A stretch of 64,000 nucleotides of DNA from Streptomyces cyaneogriseus subsp. noncyanogenus (GCF_000931445.1 NZ_CP010849.1:5208001-5272000); one strand, 5' to 3'; counted from the stretch's first letter, positions 1 to 8,877 are shown. Numbers and translations are program-made. The notes: generated by a model from the letters alone, not told the origin.

Positions 1-1013
1 CCCCAATTGATCACCGCGCGGTGGCCAATGTAGCGGTCGGCCAGGGCTGAGTGCTCAGCCCAGATCGTGTCTCGGTAGTACTCCTTCATGACACGCTGAG
101 CGTTGTTCGTATTCAGGGGTGAAGCAGCAGATACAGTCTTCAGCAGTGTCCGCGGATTTCCGCTAGAGGCAAACGCCAGCGCATCGAACACTGCCCCATT
201 GCGATTGATCGACTTCTCTAGTTCCGGATCCTGGCGAATCACAATTTCGCGCATCGAAGCGAGGTATCCGGGATCGAGGATGTTGCGATTAACGTTGATC
301 AATTCGGCGTCATGGCTCATTTGGAATGACTCGCCGAAATAGGTGACCCCAGGGTACACCGCAGCTTTTACCGAGAGGTATGGGCTGCGCAGGTCACGCA
401 TCACCGTGAAGAACTGTCGCTGTTGCTCAGGGATGAAGACATGTGCGGCTTCGTCGATGAGTAGTACGACCCTTCTCACGCCGGCTTGATCGCACAGGTC
501 TTCGACGGCGTCCTTAATCATCTCAGGGTCAATACCGGAGTCCGACTCAACTGGCTCCGTGTCGTTCCGCCAAGCGTCCTGCAAGCTCTTGTATAGCGTC
601 TCGAGTTTGGCGGCAATAGTTTCGTCATCTGCCCCACTCGCGAGCGATGCGAACACACTGCTGCTGCTGTGCAATAGCCCCTTCTTGCGCGCCTCTCGAA
701 TGATCCTATTGCAAATCTTGGCAAGCATCCAATGCTTGAACTTTTCCGGGTCAGACGTCTGAAGGAGTCCGGCTGCATTGAATGTGATGTAAACAGCGAG
801 CGTCTTGTCCTTGGGAAACTCCTCGCCCATCTCCTTCTGGGCTACTTTCAACAAGAAGGACTTGCCGACACCACGTGCTCCCTGGAGTACGATGGTCTTC
901 TTGCTCTTCAAGGCGTCGATTGTCTGTCGATCAAAATCCGTTTCGACGAAATACCTGCCGACGTCCTCCAGGGTGAGGTCTTCCGTTCGAATGCTCAGTT
1001 CGTTTCTGCTCAT
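1..1013 (-). CDS. P-loop ATPase, cargo gene, 3' end outside window
   Basis: The minus-strand frame starts with ATG at 1013 and stays open to base 1, giving 337 visible codons with the C terminus cut off by the window. A Walker A motif (GARGVGKS, about residues 43-50) and a Walker B motif (VVLLIDEA, about residues 198-205) mark it as a P-loop ATPase. A later SSGNPR stretch resembles the sensor region of ORC/AAA-like or STAND ATPases. Its start overlaps the stop of the upstream 249-residue gene as ATGA, so the two are probably co-translated. Codon use (CTA, TTG, ATT, AAA) is unlike the high-GC genes around it, which suggests recent acquisition. The function is unknown. A role in mobile-element cargo or phage defence is inference from the gene pair and its place in an integrative element. 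Confidence 0.75.
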   Translation of the reverse strand, partial: MSRNELSIRTEDLTLEDVGRYFVETDFDRQTIDALKSKKTIVLQGARGVGKSFLLKVAQKEMGEEFPKDKTLAVYITFNAAGLLQTSDPEKFKHWMLAKICNRIIREARKKGLLHSSSSVFASLASGADDETIAAKLETLYKSLQDAWRNDTEPVESDSGIDPEMIKDAVEDLCDQAGVRRVVLLIDEAAHVFIPEQQRQFFTVMRDLRSPYLSVKAAVYPGVTYFGESFQMSHDAELINVNRNILDPGYLASMREIVIRQDPELEKSINRNGAVFDALAFASSGNPRTLLKTVSAASPLNTNNAQRVMKEYYRDTIWAEHSALADRYIGHRAVINW

Positions 1014-1759
1014 GAGCGCGTCCCCTCCACTGGAAGGCCTAGCAATTGCCTTACGGATACAAGGTGAGAGAAATGATCCTCGAGGGAACCTTCGACGATC
1101 CCTTTCGAAGGTTGAGAGAGGTCCTTGTAGTATCTGACCATAAGGCAATGCATAGTCGCGCTCAGGGCAGATGCAGCGACTGAAAGCCACTCCCTCGTGA
1201 TGTCTTCGCGATAAGAGATTTCGGTGGGAAGCATCTGGGAAGTCGACACGTTACCGTGGATGTACTCAGAGCATCGGCGATATGTCTGCTTGAGATTGGC
1301 AAGCATCTCGTCTTGCTCTTCCATGGCTTCTGGGCAGAATTCTTCAAGGAACGGACTGGAATAAAGTCCGCTATCGGTTGACGTGATTGCCTTCCAGCTT
1401 ATGTCGAGCTTTCCGCTCACCCATTGGCGTCGCTTGAATTCATGGGAACTTAGGTATGTCGCGCCTACCGTTACTTCAAGGAATGACCTCAGGGTGGAAA
1501 AGGCCTGGCGATAGAGGCCGCTCATTGCGGCGTAGAAGGCGAGCCCGAAGTCTCGATGCGCCGATTGGAATTGTTGAGTCTCTGGTTTTGATTCCAAGGC
1601 TTCGAGCCAAGCGGCTAGATCGGCCTCAAGATGCAATACCCGATTCACTTCGAGCTCATTGGACCCTGTTGCTTGCTCGATGTGGTCCATGCAGGACTTG
1701 TGTAGCTTGAGCATCATTTTTTCAACGCTCGAAGCATTTTCGGCGCTTCGCTGCGACAT
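1010..1759 (-). CDS. Helical HEPN-like hypothetical protein paired with ATPase
   Basis: This 249-residue protein has no clear catalytic domain by eye. It looks all-alpha and contains two stretches typical of DUF5677/HEPN-like proteins: LRSFLE near residue 89 and an R-x5-H motif (RCSEYIH) near residues 160-170. HEPN domains often carry R-x4-6-H at an RNase active site, but the match here is only suggestive. The stop overlaps the start of the ATPase gene by ATGA, so the two form an operon. Base composition is lower in GC than the rest of the window. It could be a toxin or effector subunit whose ATPase partner senses or remodels. A simple structural protein of unknown role is equally possible. 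Confidence 0.6.
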   Translation of the reverse strand: MSQRSAENASSVEKMMLKLHKSCMDHIEQATGSNELEVNRVLHLEADLAAWLEALESKPETQQFQSAHRDFGLAFYAAMSGLYRQAFSTLRSFLEVTVGATYLSSHEFKRRQWVSGKLDISWKAITSTDSGLYSSPFLEEFCPEAMEEQDEMLANLKQTYRRCSEYIHGNVSTSQMLPTEISYREDITREWLSVAASALSATMHCLMVRYYKDLSQPSKGIVEGSLEDHFSHLVSVRQLLGLPVEGTRS

Positions 1760-1934
1760 AGTCTTAATGTAGCACTGCGATCACTGCCTGTCGTCGGGTT
1801 AGATCAAGCTCCACAGGAAGTGAGAGCGGGCCGGCCCGACCGCGATCTCAGGCCGTCGTAGAGACACTCTCCCTGGCCTCCGCGACCGTGGGACCCTTGG
1901 CATCGAGCGATGGAGCGACGCGAGAGGAGCGGAA

Positions 1935-2381
1935 GTGTCGGAGGCCAGCCCGCGCGGAACCTACCTGGTCATCGCAGAGGCACTGCGAACCGAGATCGAA
2001 GAGGGAGAGGGCATCGAGACCCTGCCGTCGGAAGCCGACATGATGCGGTCACACGGTGTCGGCCGCAACACGATCCGTCGCGCCCTCAAGGTCCTCGAAG
2101 CCGACGGCCTTGTCGAGTCGGCCCCCGGGATTGGGTGGCGCGTCGCTCGGGGTGAGGACCGCCGGTCTCTCGCCGAGCGCATGACTGACGTGATCGCGGA
2201 GGACTCGCTGTCGGTGGGCGACACTTACCCGTCCGAAGCGAGGCTCTGCGAGCGGTTCGGCGCGTCTCGTACTGCCGTGCGTCGTGTCCTTGCCCAGATG
2301 GAGGGTAACGGCCTGCTCGTCACTGTCCACGGCAAGGGGCGAACCGTATGCGCTCTCCCGACTCCCACCGTCCGGCCGTAG
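1935..2381 (+). CDS. Tandem GntR-type winged-helix regulator
   Basis: A 148-residue DNA-binding protein starting with GTG at 1935 after a GAGGAG ribosome site. It holds two complete GntR-type winged helix-turn-helix domains in a row, about residues 8-72 and 78-140. Each has the typical PSEA(D/R)L…G(V/A)(G/S)R-x-(T/A)-(I/V)RR signature. There is no effector-binding domain. GntR proteins such as KorSA of pSAM2 control transfer and replication genes of actinobacterial integrative elements, and the HD and Nudix genes next door fit such a control block. It probably binds a two-part operator or acts as a single-chain pseudo-dimer. The HD gene starts inside its 3' end. Confidence 0.85.
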   Translation: MSEASPRGTYLVIAEALRTEIEEGEGIETLPSEADMMRSHGVGRNTIRRALKVLEADGLVESAPGIGWRVARGEDRRSLAERMTDVIAEDSLSVGDTYPSEARLCERFGASRTAVRRVLAQMEGNGLLVTVHGKGRTVCALPTPTVRP

Positions 2382-2962
2382 CCTTGGCCGCCATGGGACT
2401 GACTGAGTGGGCGTACTCGCTCTCCGAATCGCTGCTGTCCGATCCGCTCCCGCGTCGGTGGGCGCACTCGTTGGGGGTCGCCAAGCGCGCTCGCTCCTTG
2501 GGCCCGATCATGGGCGACGATGCCGAGTTGCTGGAAGCTGCCGCGGTGCTGCATGACATCGGGTACTCGCCGACGATCGCGACCACCGGCTTTCACCCGC
2601 TGGACGGCGCACGGTTCCTCCGGGACCAGGAAAAGGCAGACGAGCGGGTCGTTCGTCTCGTGGCTCACCACTCGTGCGCCCTGCTGGAAGCCGAAGAGCG
2701 CGGACTCAGGCAGGAACTTGAGGGTGAGTTCGAGCTAGAGCGTCCGGACCTGGTCGACGCCCTGCTGTACTGCGACATGACGACGACGCCCGACGGGACG
2801 CAGACCACGCCGGCCGAGCGGCTAGACGAGATCGTGCAGCGGTACGGTCCGGACACGATCGTCGGGCGGTTCATTCAGCGCGCGGCCCCCGAGATCCATG
2901 CAGCGTCGGAGCGTGTTGAGGGCCGGTTGGCGCAGGTCTCTGCCGACGGTCAGCCGATGTAG
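2348..2962 (+). CDS. HD-domain phosphohydrolase
   Basis: A 204-residue HD-superfamily protein. The metal-binding His of RRWAHS (His40) and the HD pair of LHDIGY (His69-Asp70) are present, followed by later histidines (HPLDG, VAHHS). The chosen ATG at 2348 follows an AAGGGG ribosome site and overlaps the end of the GntR gene by 34 bases. An internal ATG at 2393 is the alternative. HD proteins hydrolyse nucleotides or cyclic nucleotides, and the substrate cannot be read from sequence. The 3' end overlaps the convergent Nudix gene by 13 bases. HD and Nudix genes beside a GntR regulator are common in Streptomyces integrative elements. In pSAM2 a Nudix hydrolase helps maintain the element in the integrated state. 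Confidence 0.85.
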   Translation: MRSPDSHRPAVALAAMGLTEWAYSLSESLLSDPLPRRWAHSLGVAKRARSLGPIMGDDAELLEAAAVLHDIGYSPTIATTGFHPLDGARFLRDQEKADERVVRLVAHHSCALLEAEERGLRQELEGEFELERPDLVDALLYCDMTTTPDGTQTTPAERLDEIVQRYGPDTIVGRFIQRAAPEIHAASERVEGRLAQVSADGQPM

Positions 2963-3423
2963 GGCTCTCGCCGCGAGTCGTCGAGACCGTGGCGGATGCG
3001 CAGCATCATCGACGGGTGGATGTCCAGTTCGTCAAGGTCCGCTGGGTCAATCCAGCGGACCTCTTTTGACTCGCTGCTCGTACGCAGGGAACCGCCGATG
3101 GGGTGGGCTCGGAAGCAGATAGAGAACTGTTGCCGGACCTCTCCGTCGTCGTACGCCAACACGTGCTCAGGGTCGGTGTAGAGACCGACAATGCTGTCTA
3201 CCTCAACGTCGATGCCGGTCTCTTCCGAGACCTCACGGACGACGGTGTCAGCGATGCGTTCGCCGATGTCGTGGCCGCCACCAGGCAGTGCCCACAGGTC
3301 GTTGTCGGTCTTGTGGATGAGCAGCAACCGCCCTGAGTCGTCCCGGACCACGGCCGTGACTGAGGGGACTACCGAGTTGGCCTTGGGGGCGTTCGGGTTG
3401 CGGAAGTAGTCGATCCGGCTCAT
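2950..3423 (-). CDS. Nudix hydrolase
   Basis: A 157-residue Nudix protein. The full Nudix box G-x5-E-x7-RE-V-x-EE-x-G-I is visible at about residues 49-71 and provides the metal-binding glutamates. It would hydrolyse a nucleoside diphosphate linked to another group; the substrate is unknown. The ATG at 3423 is chosen because it overlaps the upstream stop as TGATG, which implies coupling to the XRE gene. An ATG 18 bases further up would extend into that gene. A Nudix hydrolase sits in the control region of pSAM2 and affects excision and transfer. A similar role here is inference from position. Confidence 0.88.
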   Translation of the reverse strand: MSRIDYFRNPNAPKANSVVPSVTAVVRDDSGRLLLIHKTDNDLWALPGGGHDIGERIADTVVREVSEETGIDVEVDSIVGLYTDPEHVLAYDDGEVRQQFSICFRAHPIGGSLRTSSESKEVRWIDPADLDELDIHPSMMLRIRHGLDDSRREPYIG

Positions 3424-4190
3424 CAGTGCACGCCTTCCCATTCGGTGGGTGAGGAGATCGGGCGGGCTGATTCCCAGACCCGTTCCACGCTCTCAGCGTA
3501 GGCGTCGAAGAGTTCACCGCCGGGCACGCGTCGCAGGTGCAGCACAGGGGCCATGTAGGCGCCGACGCCGTAAATGTGGCCGTTGGCCAGCATCTCGTCA
3601 TCGGCTCGATAGATCGAGTTGTAGAGGGTCGTGTTGTGCAGTCGGAACTCAACGCCAGGAAGGCCGAAGAGCGGACCGTAGTTGACCAGGGCGTTCCGGA
3701 TCTTCGCTGCCATGGCCGCGCCGATCCCCTCGTCGTCCCCGCGTACGGCCACCGCCGGCGACGTGGGCTCTCCCATCATGAAGCGGATGGACACGCCTTC
3801 GGCTGACTTCTCCTTCACGATGCGGTGGAACGTCGCATCTTCGGTCAGCCAGAAGCCGGAGTACACCAACACATCGAATTGCCGCCGCGCCTTGGAGTAG
3901 AGGTCTGTCCAGAGGGTCTGCATCACCACGGAGCGGTGTGGATAGAGCCTGAGCAACTCCGCGTTGCCGGAGGCGGTGACCTCTGCTGACGTGCGTTCGT
4001 CGGGCCACAGGTAGGACACCTCGCACTTCAACAGCGAGGCCGTCGCGTACTGGAAGCGGCGATATGGCTTGCGCTCAGGCTCGTTGATCCATCGTTCGAC
4101 CGTCTTGGATGCGACCCCGAGCCGTTGGGCGACCTCATCGAGTGTCAGGCCCAAGTCCACTATCGCGCCGCGCAGTCGCTCGTTTGCCAC
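3423..4190 (-). CDS. XRE-family regulator with DUF5919 C-terminal domain
   Basis: A helix-turn-helix protein of 255 residues from GTG at 4190; an upstream ATG at 4334 would add 48 unlikely residues. Residues 5-60 form the HTH (LTLDEVAQRLGVASKTVERW). The rest matches the DUF5919 type of C-terminal domain, which looks like a degenerate phospholipase-D fold with the segments VLVYSGFWL and HNTTLYNS. Such regulators are frequent in Streptomyces integrative elements. The gene is coupled to the Nudix gene by a TGATG overlap. It is divergent from the spread/transfer operon across a region holding a palindrome at 4378-4402, its most likely operator. Confidence 0.82.
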   Translation of the reverse strand: MANERLRGAIVDLGLTLDEVAQRLGVASKTVERWINEPERKPYRRFQYATASLLKCEVSYLWPDERTSAEVTASGNAELLRLYPHRSVVMQTLWTDLYSKARRQFDVLVYSGFWLTEDATFHRIVKEKSAEGVSIRFMMGEPTSPAVAVRGDDEGIGAAMAAKIRNALVNYGPLFGLPGVEFRLHNTTLYNSIYRADDEMLANGHIYGVGAYMAPVLHLRRVPGGELFDAYAESVERVWESARPISSPTEWEGVH

Positions 4191-4377
4191 GTCCAACCCC
4201 GTCTGCTTGGGACGACTTGGTACGACTTCACGGTAGCCAAGGACGACCTGGGTCGTACATCCGCGAAGTCGATCGTCGTCCGCGCCGACGCCAGTCTGTA
4301 GGTACATCGAGCGTGAGGGGCTCGCAGGACTCAAACAGCCGAAGGGCTTGACGGGGGCGAACTCCTCTCTGCAAGAT

Positions 4378-4402
4378 GAGGAACACGTAATACATGTTCC
4401 TC
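4378..4402. promoter_or_regulatory. Palindrome, candidate operator
   Basis: Arms GAGGAACA (4378-4385) and TGTTCCTC (4395-4402) form a perfect 8-bp inverted repeat around a 9-bp AT-rich centre. It lies in the gene-free stretch between the XRE regulator start (4190) and the transfer operon (4770), a natural place for binding by the XRE or GntR protein. Function is inferred from position and symmetry only. Confidence 0.5.
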
Positions 4403-4703
4403 TCGTTCGGGTCGCTTCAGCGAACCGGGCGAGCGCACGACAAGGGGCCCGGGACAGAGCGGGCCGAGGGACCCGGACCCCTGGTCAACCGGAGGGCTTA
4501 GACCGAAAGGTCACGTCTCCATACGCCTGAAACGGGAGCCCGTGTTCCCGAAGGAGACAGTGCACAGCCTCACCTCGCCGCCGCACTTCGGTACGGCGGC
4601 CGGTTGCCTCCTCCGCTCGTCTCGTACGAGAGGGGTTGAGGGGAGCCGAGCACAGATCCACCAGCGCTCCACACCCGCCGCACTCGCGGCCCGGGTTTTC
4701 GTC

Positions 4704-4740
4704 GGGGCGGTCGCCTCTCGCCAAAGACCGCGACCGCCCC
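4704..4740. repeat. Duplicated 37-nt hairpin, copy 1
   Basis: An 11-bp perfect inverted repeat (GGGGCGGTCGC at 4704-4714, its complement at 4730-4740) encloses a 15-nt loop. The whole unit recurs exactly at 11132-11168, again about 30-40 nt before a start codon. Both copies are followed by CCCTTCGA and an AGGAG ribosome site. It may be a terminator or a leader RNA element for two transcription units of the element. The rest of 4191-4769 contains no gene I can support. GTG codons at 4542 and 4560 lie in frame with the next gene but would translate the hairpin. Confidence 0.6.
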
Positions 4741-4769
4741 GGCATCCCTTCGATGTCAGGAGTTCTCTC

Positions 4770-5087
4770 ATGCGTAGCTACGTCGGCAACCACCAGGTCG
4801 TGAACCAGGTCGAGTTCGAAGAACTGGCGTTCGGCTTCGATGAGCGGCCGGCCGGTCTGGACGTCGACCTGTTCCGCGGCCCCCTCCGGCCCGAGACGGC
4901 CGACGAACGGCAGGCTCGCGAGGACGCGGCCCGCGACATCCTCGCGGACCTGCGCGCGATGGGTGAGGACGGCGACGAGATCGCCACCTGGGACGCTCTG
5001 TACGCCGACGCCCTCACCCACACCGTGCCCCTCCTGCGCTCCGCCGACCGCGCCGGCCGTTGCGGCGGGACGGGGGAAGCGGCATGA
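4770..5087 (+). CDS. Small acidic protein of the transfer operon
   Basis: A 105-residue protein from ATG 4770, preceded by an AGGAG ribosome site. It is rich in Asp and Glu and has no motif I recognise. Its stop overlaps the start of the next gene as ATGA, so it is the first gene of a tightly coupled series running through the Spd-like and TraB genes. I choose 4770 because the in-frame sequence upstream encodes the duplicated hairpin rather than a conserved protein. Its role in transfer or replication is not readable. Confidence 0.7.
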   Translation: MRSYVGNHQVVNQVEFEELAFGFDERPAGLDVDLFRGPLRPETADERQAREDAARDILADLRAMGEDGDEIATWDALYADALTHTVPLLRSADRAGRCGGTGEAA

Positions 5088-6178
5088 ACACCCCCCAGAC
5101 CCGTAAGCCGTTGACCAAGACCCAAAAGGTCGTCCTGACTGCCGCGTTCGTCCCCATGCTGCTGACCGGTGTGGCCGGTGGCATCGGCACGTTCAGCAAC
5201 ATCGGCCACGCCTACGGGGAGGGCACCGCGCTCGGTGCGGTCGCGGCCGGTGAGGGCGCGACCGCCGTTCTCGGGCTGGTCCTGTTGGGGCTGACCATGC
5301 TGGGACAGTCCTCGCCGTGGCCCATCCGGGTCGGACTGTGGGCGTTGCCCGCCGCTGCCTCGGTCATGGCCGCGATGGCGGGACCCGACGCCGGCCGGAC
5401 GGTCATCTACGCCGTGACCCCGATGGGCATGTGCGTGTCGGCCGAGGGTATGGCGTTCCTCGCACGGCGGATCGTCGTCCACACCGACGGCCGCGACGCG
5501 GAGACCGAGCGCAAGGCCGCCGCGATCGTGCAGGCCCTCGCCTACCACCGCGCCCGCGCCGCCAACCACCCCGACGAGAAGATCCGGGGCCGGTCGGAGC
5601 GCAAGTCATGGCGCCTCGCCCGCAAGGTCGGCGTCGGTGACGTGGCGCTCGGATCGAGGCTGCTGGACGTCCAGCGCGATCGGGTCACGGACGGTGCAGA
5701 CGCCGCCCTGTCGGCCATGTTCGCCGCGATCGCAAATGCGGAGGAATCTACCAAGGCTAAGAGGAATCGGTCTACGTCTGACCTGCCGGAATCGACCCCG
5801 GCACCGGTCGTCCTGACGCGTCTGCCCATGCCCGATCCGGTGTCGGTCGACTACATCAAGTCGACTCTCCCCCTCAAGCCCGTACCGGCCATCGCCGCAC
5901 CGATCGACCCGGCGCCGATCGAGTCGACCGAGCGGCGGACGGTGGCGGCCGATTCCCCCCGACCCCGACGGGCAACCGGCCGGGTTCCCGAGGTGGCCCG
6001 ATCGCCCCGACCCAAGCGCACGCCCGATCAGTTGCTTGCTGAGGCACGGACCGCGACGGCCGATTGGCCGGACGCGCAGATCACTGCCGAGGGCATCCGC
6101 CGCACCATCCGCACCTCGCCGGCGAACGCCCGGACGCTGCGGGACACGATCCTTGCCGAGCGCTCTAAGGCCGCGTGA
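5084..6178 (+). CDS. Spd-like membrane protein (DUF2637-like N terminus)
   Basis: A 364-residue protein with four hydrophobic segments in its first ~125 residues, beginning after LTKTQKVV. This layout resembles DUF2637 proteins of actinobacterial plasmids. The C-terminal two thirds is cytoplasmic: an Arg/Ala-rich helical part, a proline-rich linker, and a last ~60-residue stretch that looks like a small helical DNA-binding domain. ATGA overlap with the gene before and GTGA overlap with the gene after place it in the transfer operon. Spd proteins take part in plasmid spread between mycelial compartments. Assignment to that group rests on context and membrane layout, not on a diagnostic motif. 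Confidence 0.7.
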   Translation: MNTPQTRKPLTKTQKVVLTAAFVPMLLTGVAGGIGTFSNIGHAYGEGTALGAVAAGEGATAVLGLVLLGLTMLGQSSPWPIRVGLWALPAAASVMAAMAGPDAGRTVIYAVTPMGMCVSAEGMAFLARRIVVHTDGRDAETERKAAAIVQALAYHRARAANHPDEKIRGRSERKSWRLARKVGVGDVALGSRLLDVQRDRVTDGADAALSAMFAAIANAEESTKAKRNRSTSDLPESTPAPVVLTRLPMPDPVSVDYIKSTLPLKPVPAIAAPIDPAPIESTERRTVAADSPRPRRATGRVPEVARSPRPKRTPDQLLAEARTATADWPDAQITAEGIRRTIRTSPANARTLRDTILAERSKAA

Positions 6179-6558
6179 TGGTGGGGGCGTTCGGCAAGTG
6201 CTTCGACCCGAACGGCACCCGGTTCGGCGTCCCCACCTACCCGTGGCGGTACGCCCCCGACGGCCTCGCGACCCGCCGTCAGCTCCGGGCCCGTGGCTTA
6301 CGGCCGGGCGGTCAGCCGATCGCGGCACAGGTGCTGCGTCCGCGCTATCGGCGCGGCCCGCTGGTCGCCTACCTCTACCGCGTCGACCTCGCCAAACCGG
6401 TCCGGCCGATGACACCAGCCAAGCGGGCCGCGCTCGCCAAAGCCAACCGCGCCCGGCGCACCTGCCCGCAGTGCCGGCAGGACGCCGGATACGTCATCCC
6501 CACGTCGCTCGGAACCTGCGTGACCTGCGCGTATCCCGAGGAACAGCGCGCTGCCTGA
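6175..6558 (+). CDS. RRQRL-type zinc-binding protein
   Basis: A 127-residue basic protein. The RRQLRARGLRPGGQ segment near residue 40 is the hallmark of the RRQRL-motif zinc-binding proteins found in Streptomyces mobile elements. The C-terminal CPQC…CVTC pairs can form a zinc finger. The GTG at 6175 overlaps the preceding TGA, and an ATG three bases on is equally possible. The role is unknown. The high Arg content suggests nucleic-acid binding. It sits directly before traB, so a function in conjugative transfer or its control is likely. Confidence 0.75.
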   Translation: MMVGAFGKCFDPNGTRFGVPTYPWRYAPDGLATRRQLRARGLRPGGQPIAAQVLRPRYRRGPLVAYLYRVDLAKPVRPMTPAKRAALAKANRARRTCPQCRQDAGYVIPTSLGTCVTCAYPEEQRAA

Positions 6559-6642
6559 ACCACCGGAACCCGGGGTCCGGCCGCCCACCTTCCACAGCAA
6601 GCCGGCCGGACCCTTCGACTCCCGCAAAGGAGCGGATCCATC

Positions 6643-8868
6643 GTGACGGAAACCACCGCGTTCCCGCCCCCCGGCGAGCCGGAGGGCACCGACGAGCAGA
6701 CGGCCGCCGTGCTGCCGTTCCCGCTCAAGAAGACGACCGACGCGGCCGCGCCGGCCGGGGGCGAGGTCAAGCCGGGGGAGTGGGAGGCCCAACTCCCCGA
6801 CAGTGACGACCCCGAGGCCGACGGCCTGAGCGAGGGCGCCCCGGTCGACCCGCCGCGCGAGGCTTACCCGCCGTCCGTCAGTGAGTGGATGGAGGCCAAG
6901 GACAAGGCGCGCATGCCGGTCCTGCCGGACTGGGTGAAGCTGCCTGACCAGCGCAAGGCTGTCCGCAAGTGGGCCGTCCGCCACTACTCCACCGTGATCG
7001 GCTACCACGCCGTGCGCTTGCCGGTCGTCTACACCCCGAAGATCGTCATGTACTCGCCGCGTGGCGCGTGGCGCTGGTCGGCCGCCATCGGCCGGTGGGT
7101 GTTCGACGCGGAAGGCAAGTCCCTGCGCCTGGCCGCGGTCGAGGCGGAGGACGCGGCCGAGTACCTGAAGCTGTCGAGGCAGCGCAACGACCGCGTCCGC
7201 CTGCGGGGCATCGTCGCCACCTTGGCCGGGTTCGTCGGGCTCGCCGCGGCGCTGACCCTGTACGTCATGGCGCCGTCCTGGTTGCTGCTGCTGTCCGTCG
7301 CCACACTCACGACGACGCTGGGGCTGGCCGGCGCACCGGCCGACCGGCCGCTGATCGACCGCGCGAAGGTGACGTTCCGCAAGCGCAAGCTGTCCAGCGA
7401 CATCGTCATCCGTGCGCACGAGGTAGCCGGGCTGACCTCGAAGGATCAGACGATCGCGTTCCCGCGCCCGATCGGTCGCGACGGCGACGGCTGGCGCGTC
7501 ATCGTCGACCTGCCGTACGGCAAGACGTTCGAGGACGCCGTGAAGGCGCGCGGTCGGCTCGCTTCCGGCATGGACATCGCCCCCACTCAGCTCTTCCTCG
7601 ACAAGGATGAGACGAGCGGCCGGCGGGTGTCGTACTGGATCGCCGACCGTGACCCGCTCGCCGTCCCGGCCGGGCGTACGCCGCTGCTGGGCGCGACGCG
7701 GGTGGACTTCTGGAAGCCGTTCCCCTGGGGCGTGGACGAGCGCGGCAACCCCGTGATGGCCACCATGCTGTGGCTGTCGCTGCTGGTCGGCGCGGTTCCG
7801 CGGCAGGGCAAGACGTTCTCCGCGCGAACCATCGCCCTCGCCGCCGCGCTGGACCCGTACGTCAGGTTGATCGTGTTCGACGGGAAGGCGTCGCCGGACT
7901 GGCGCGCGTTCACCAAGGTCGCGCACCGCATCGGGTTCGGCATCGTGCCCCGCAACGGCTTCGACCCGGTAGAGCACCTGGTCAACGCCCTGATGGAGCT
8001 GAAGGCGGACGTGGAGGACCGCTACCACCGGCTCTCCGAACTGCCGCTGCACATCTGCCCGGAGGGCAAGCTCACCCCGGAGATCAGCCGGGACAAGAAG
8101 CTGAACATGCCGCTCACGCTGGTGGTCGTGGACGAGGTGCAGGAGTACTTGCAGCACCCCATCTACGGCAAGACCATCCTTGACCTGCTGGTCTACCTCG
8201 CCCGCGTCGCGCCGGCGGTCGGGGTGTCGGTGATGAACTCCACGCAGAAGCCGGACGACACCGCATGCCCGTCGGTGCTGCGTGACCAGCACCAGGCCCG
8301 GTTCTCCCTGCGCGTTGGCTCGTGGCAAGTCTCCGATGTCGTCTTGGGTGCGGGCTCGTACAGCGAGGGTCTGGACGCCTCCCGGCTGCTGAAGTCCCAC
8401 AAGGGTGTGGGTCTGCTCAAGGGCATGTCGGACGATGCCGGGATCGTGCGTACCTACCTCGCCGACGGCCGTGACGCGGACAGGATCCTCACCCGTGCCC
8501 GCGCCTTGCGCGAGGACGAGGGCACGCTGTCCGGCGACGCGGCCGGCGAGACCACGGCCGCCCGGTCGGCTGACGCGATCCTCGACGACGTGGCCGCTGT
8601 GCTGGGCCGTAAGGAAGACAAGGTGTGGTCGGAGACCGTCGTGGACCGGCTCGCCGAACTGAACCCCGAGACGTACGGCGCATGGGCTGAGCTGGAGGGC
8701 CGCGCCAAGGCCGACCAACTCTCCAACGCGCTCAAGCCGTACGGCATCAAGACGAACCAGGTCTGGGGCACCACGGAGTCCGGCAAGGGCGCCAACCGGC
8801 GCGGCATCGAGCGTCAGCACATCATCGACGCAATCACAGAGCGCAACAAGAAGCGGGCGGACAAGTAG
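6643..8868 (+). CDS. traB: TraB/FtsK-SpoIIIE-type conjugal DNA translocase
   Basis: A 741-residue protein that would pump double-stranded element DNA into the recipient, the only transfer protein strictly needed in Streptomyces conjugation. Start GTG 6643 follows AAAGGAG. The order is an acidic N terminus, a membrane region at about residues 185-230, then a RecA-like motor with Walker A (GAVPRQGKT, Lys390) and Walker B (LTLVVVDEV, about residue 495). The C-terminal ~80 residues may be the winged-helix domain that reads clt repeats. A CTAG-rich repeat cluster follows immediately (8878-8967), where a clt site would be expected. Length and domain order match TraSA/TraB proteins. Confidence 0.9.
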   Translation: MTETTAFPPPGEPEGTDEQTAAVLPFPLKKTTDAAAPAGGEVKPGEWEAQLPDSDDPEADGLSEGAPVDPPREAYPPSVSEWMEAKDKARMPVLPDWVKLPDQRKAVRKWAVRHYSTVIGYHAVRLPVVYTPKIVMYSPRGAWRWSAAIGRWVFDAEGKSLRLAAVEAEDAAEYLKLSRQRNDRVRLRGIVATLAGFVGLAAALTLYVMAPSWLLLLSVATLTTTLGLAGAPADRPLIDRAKVTFRKRKLSSDIVIRAHEVAGLTSKDQTIAFPRPIGRDGDGWRVIVDLPYGKTFEDAVKARGRLASGMDIAPTQLFLDKDETSGRRVSYWIADRDPLAVPAGRTPLLGATRVDFWKPFPWGVDERGNPVMATMLWLSLLVGAVPRQGKTFSARTIALAAALDPYVRLIVFDGKASPDWRAFTKVAHRIGFGIVPRNGFDPVEHLVNALMELKADVEDRYHRLSELPLHICPEGKLTPEISRDKKLNMPLTLVVVDEVQEYLQHPIYGKTILDLLVYLARVAPAVGVSVMNSTQKPDDTACPSVLRDQHQARFSLRVGSWQVSDVVLGAGSYSEGLDASRLLKSHKGVGLLKGMSDDAGIVRTYLADGRDADRILTRARALREDEGTLSGDAAGETTAARSADAILDDVAAVLGRKEDKVWSETVVDRLAELNPETYGAWAELEGRAKADQLSNALKPYGIKTNQVWGTTESGKGANRRGIERQHIIDAITERNKKRADK

Positions 8869-8877
8869 CCCCGAATG

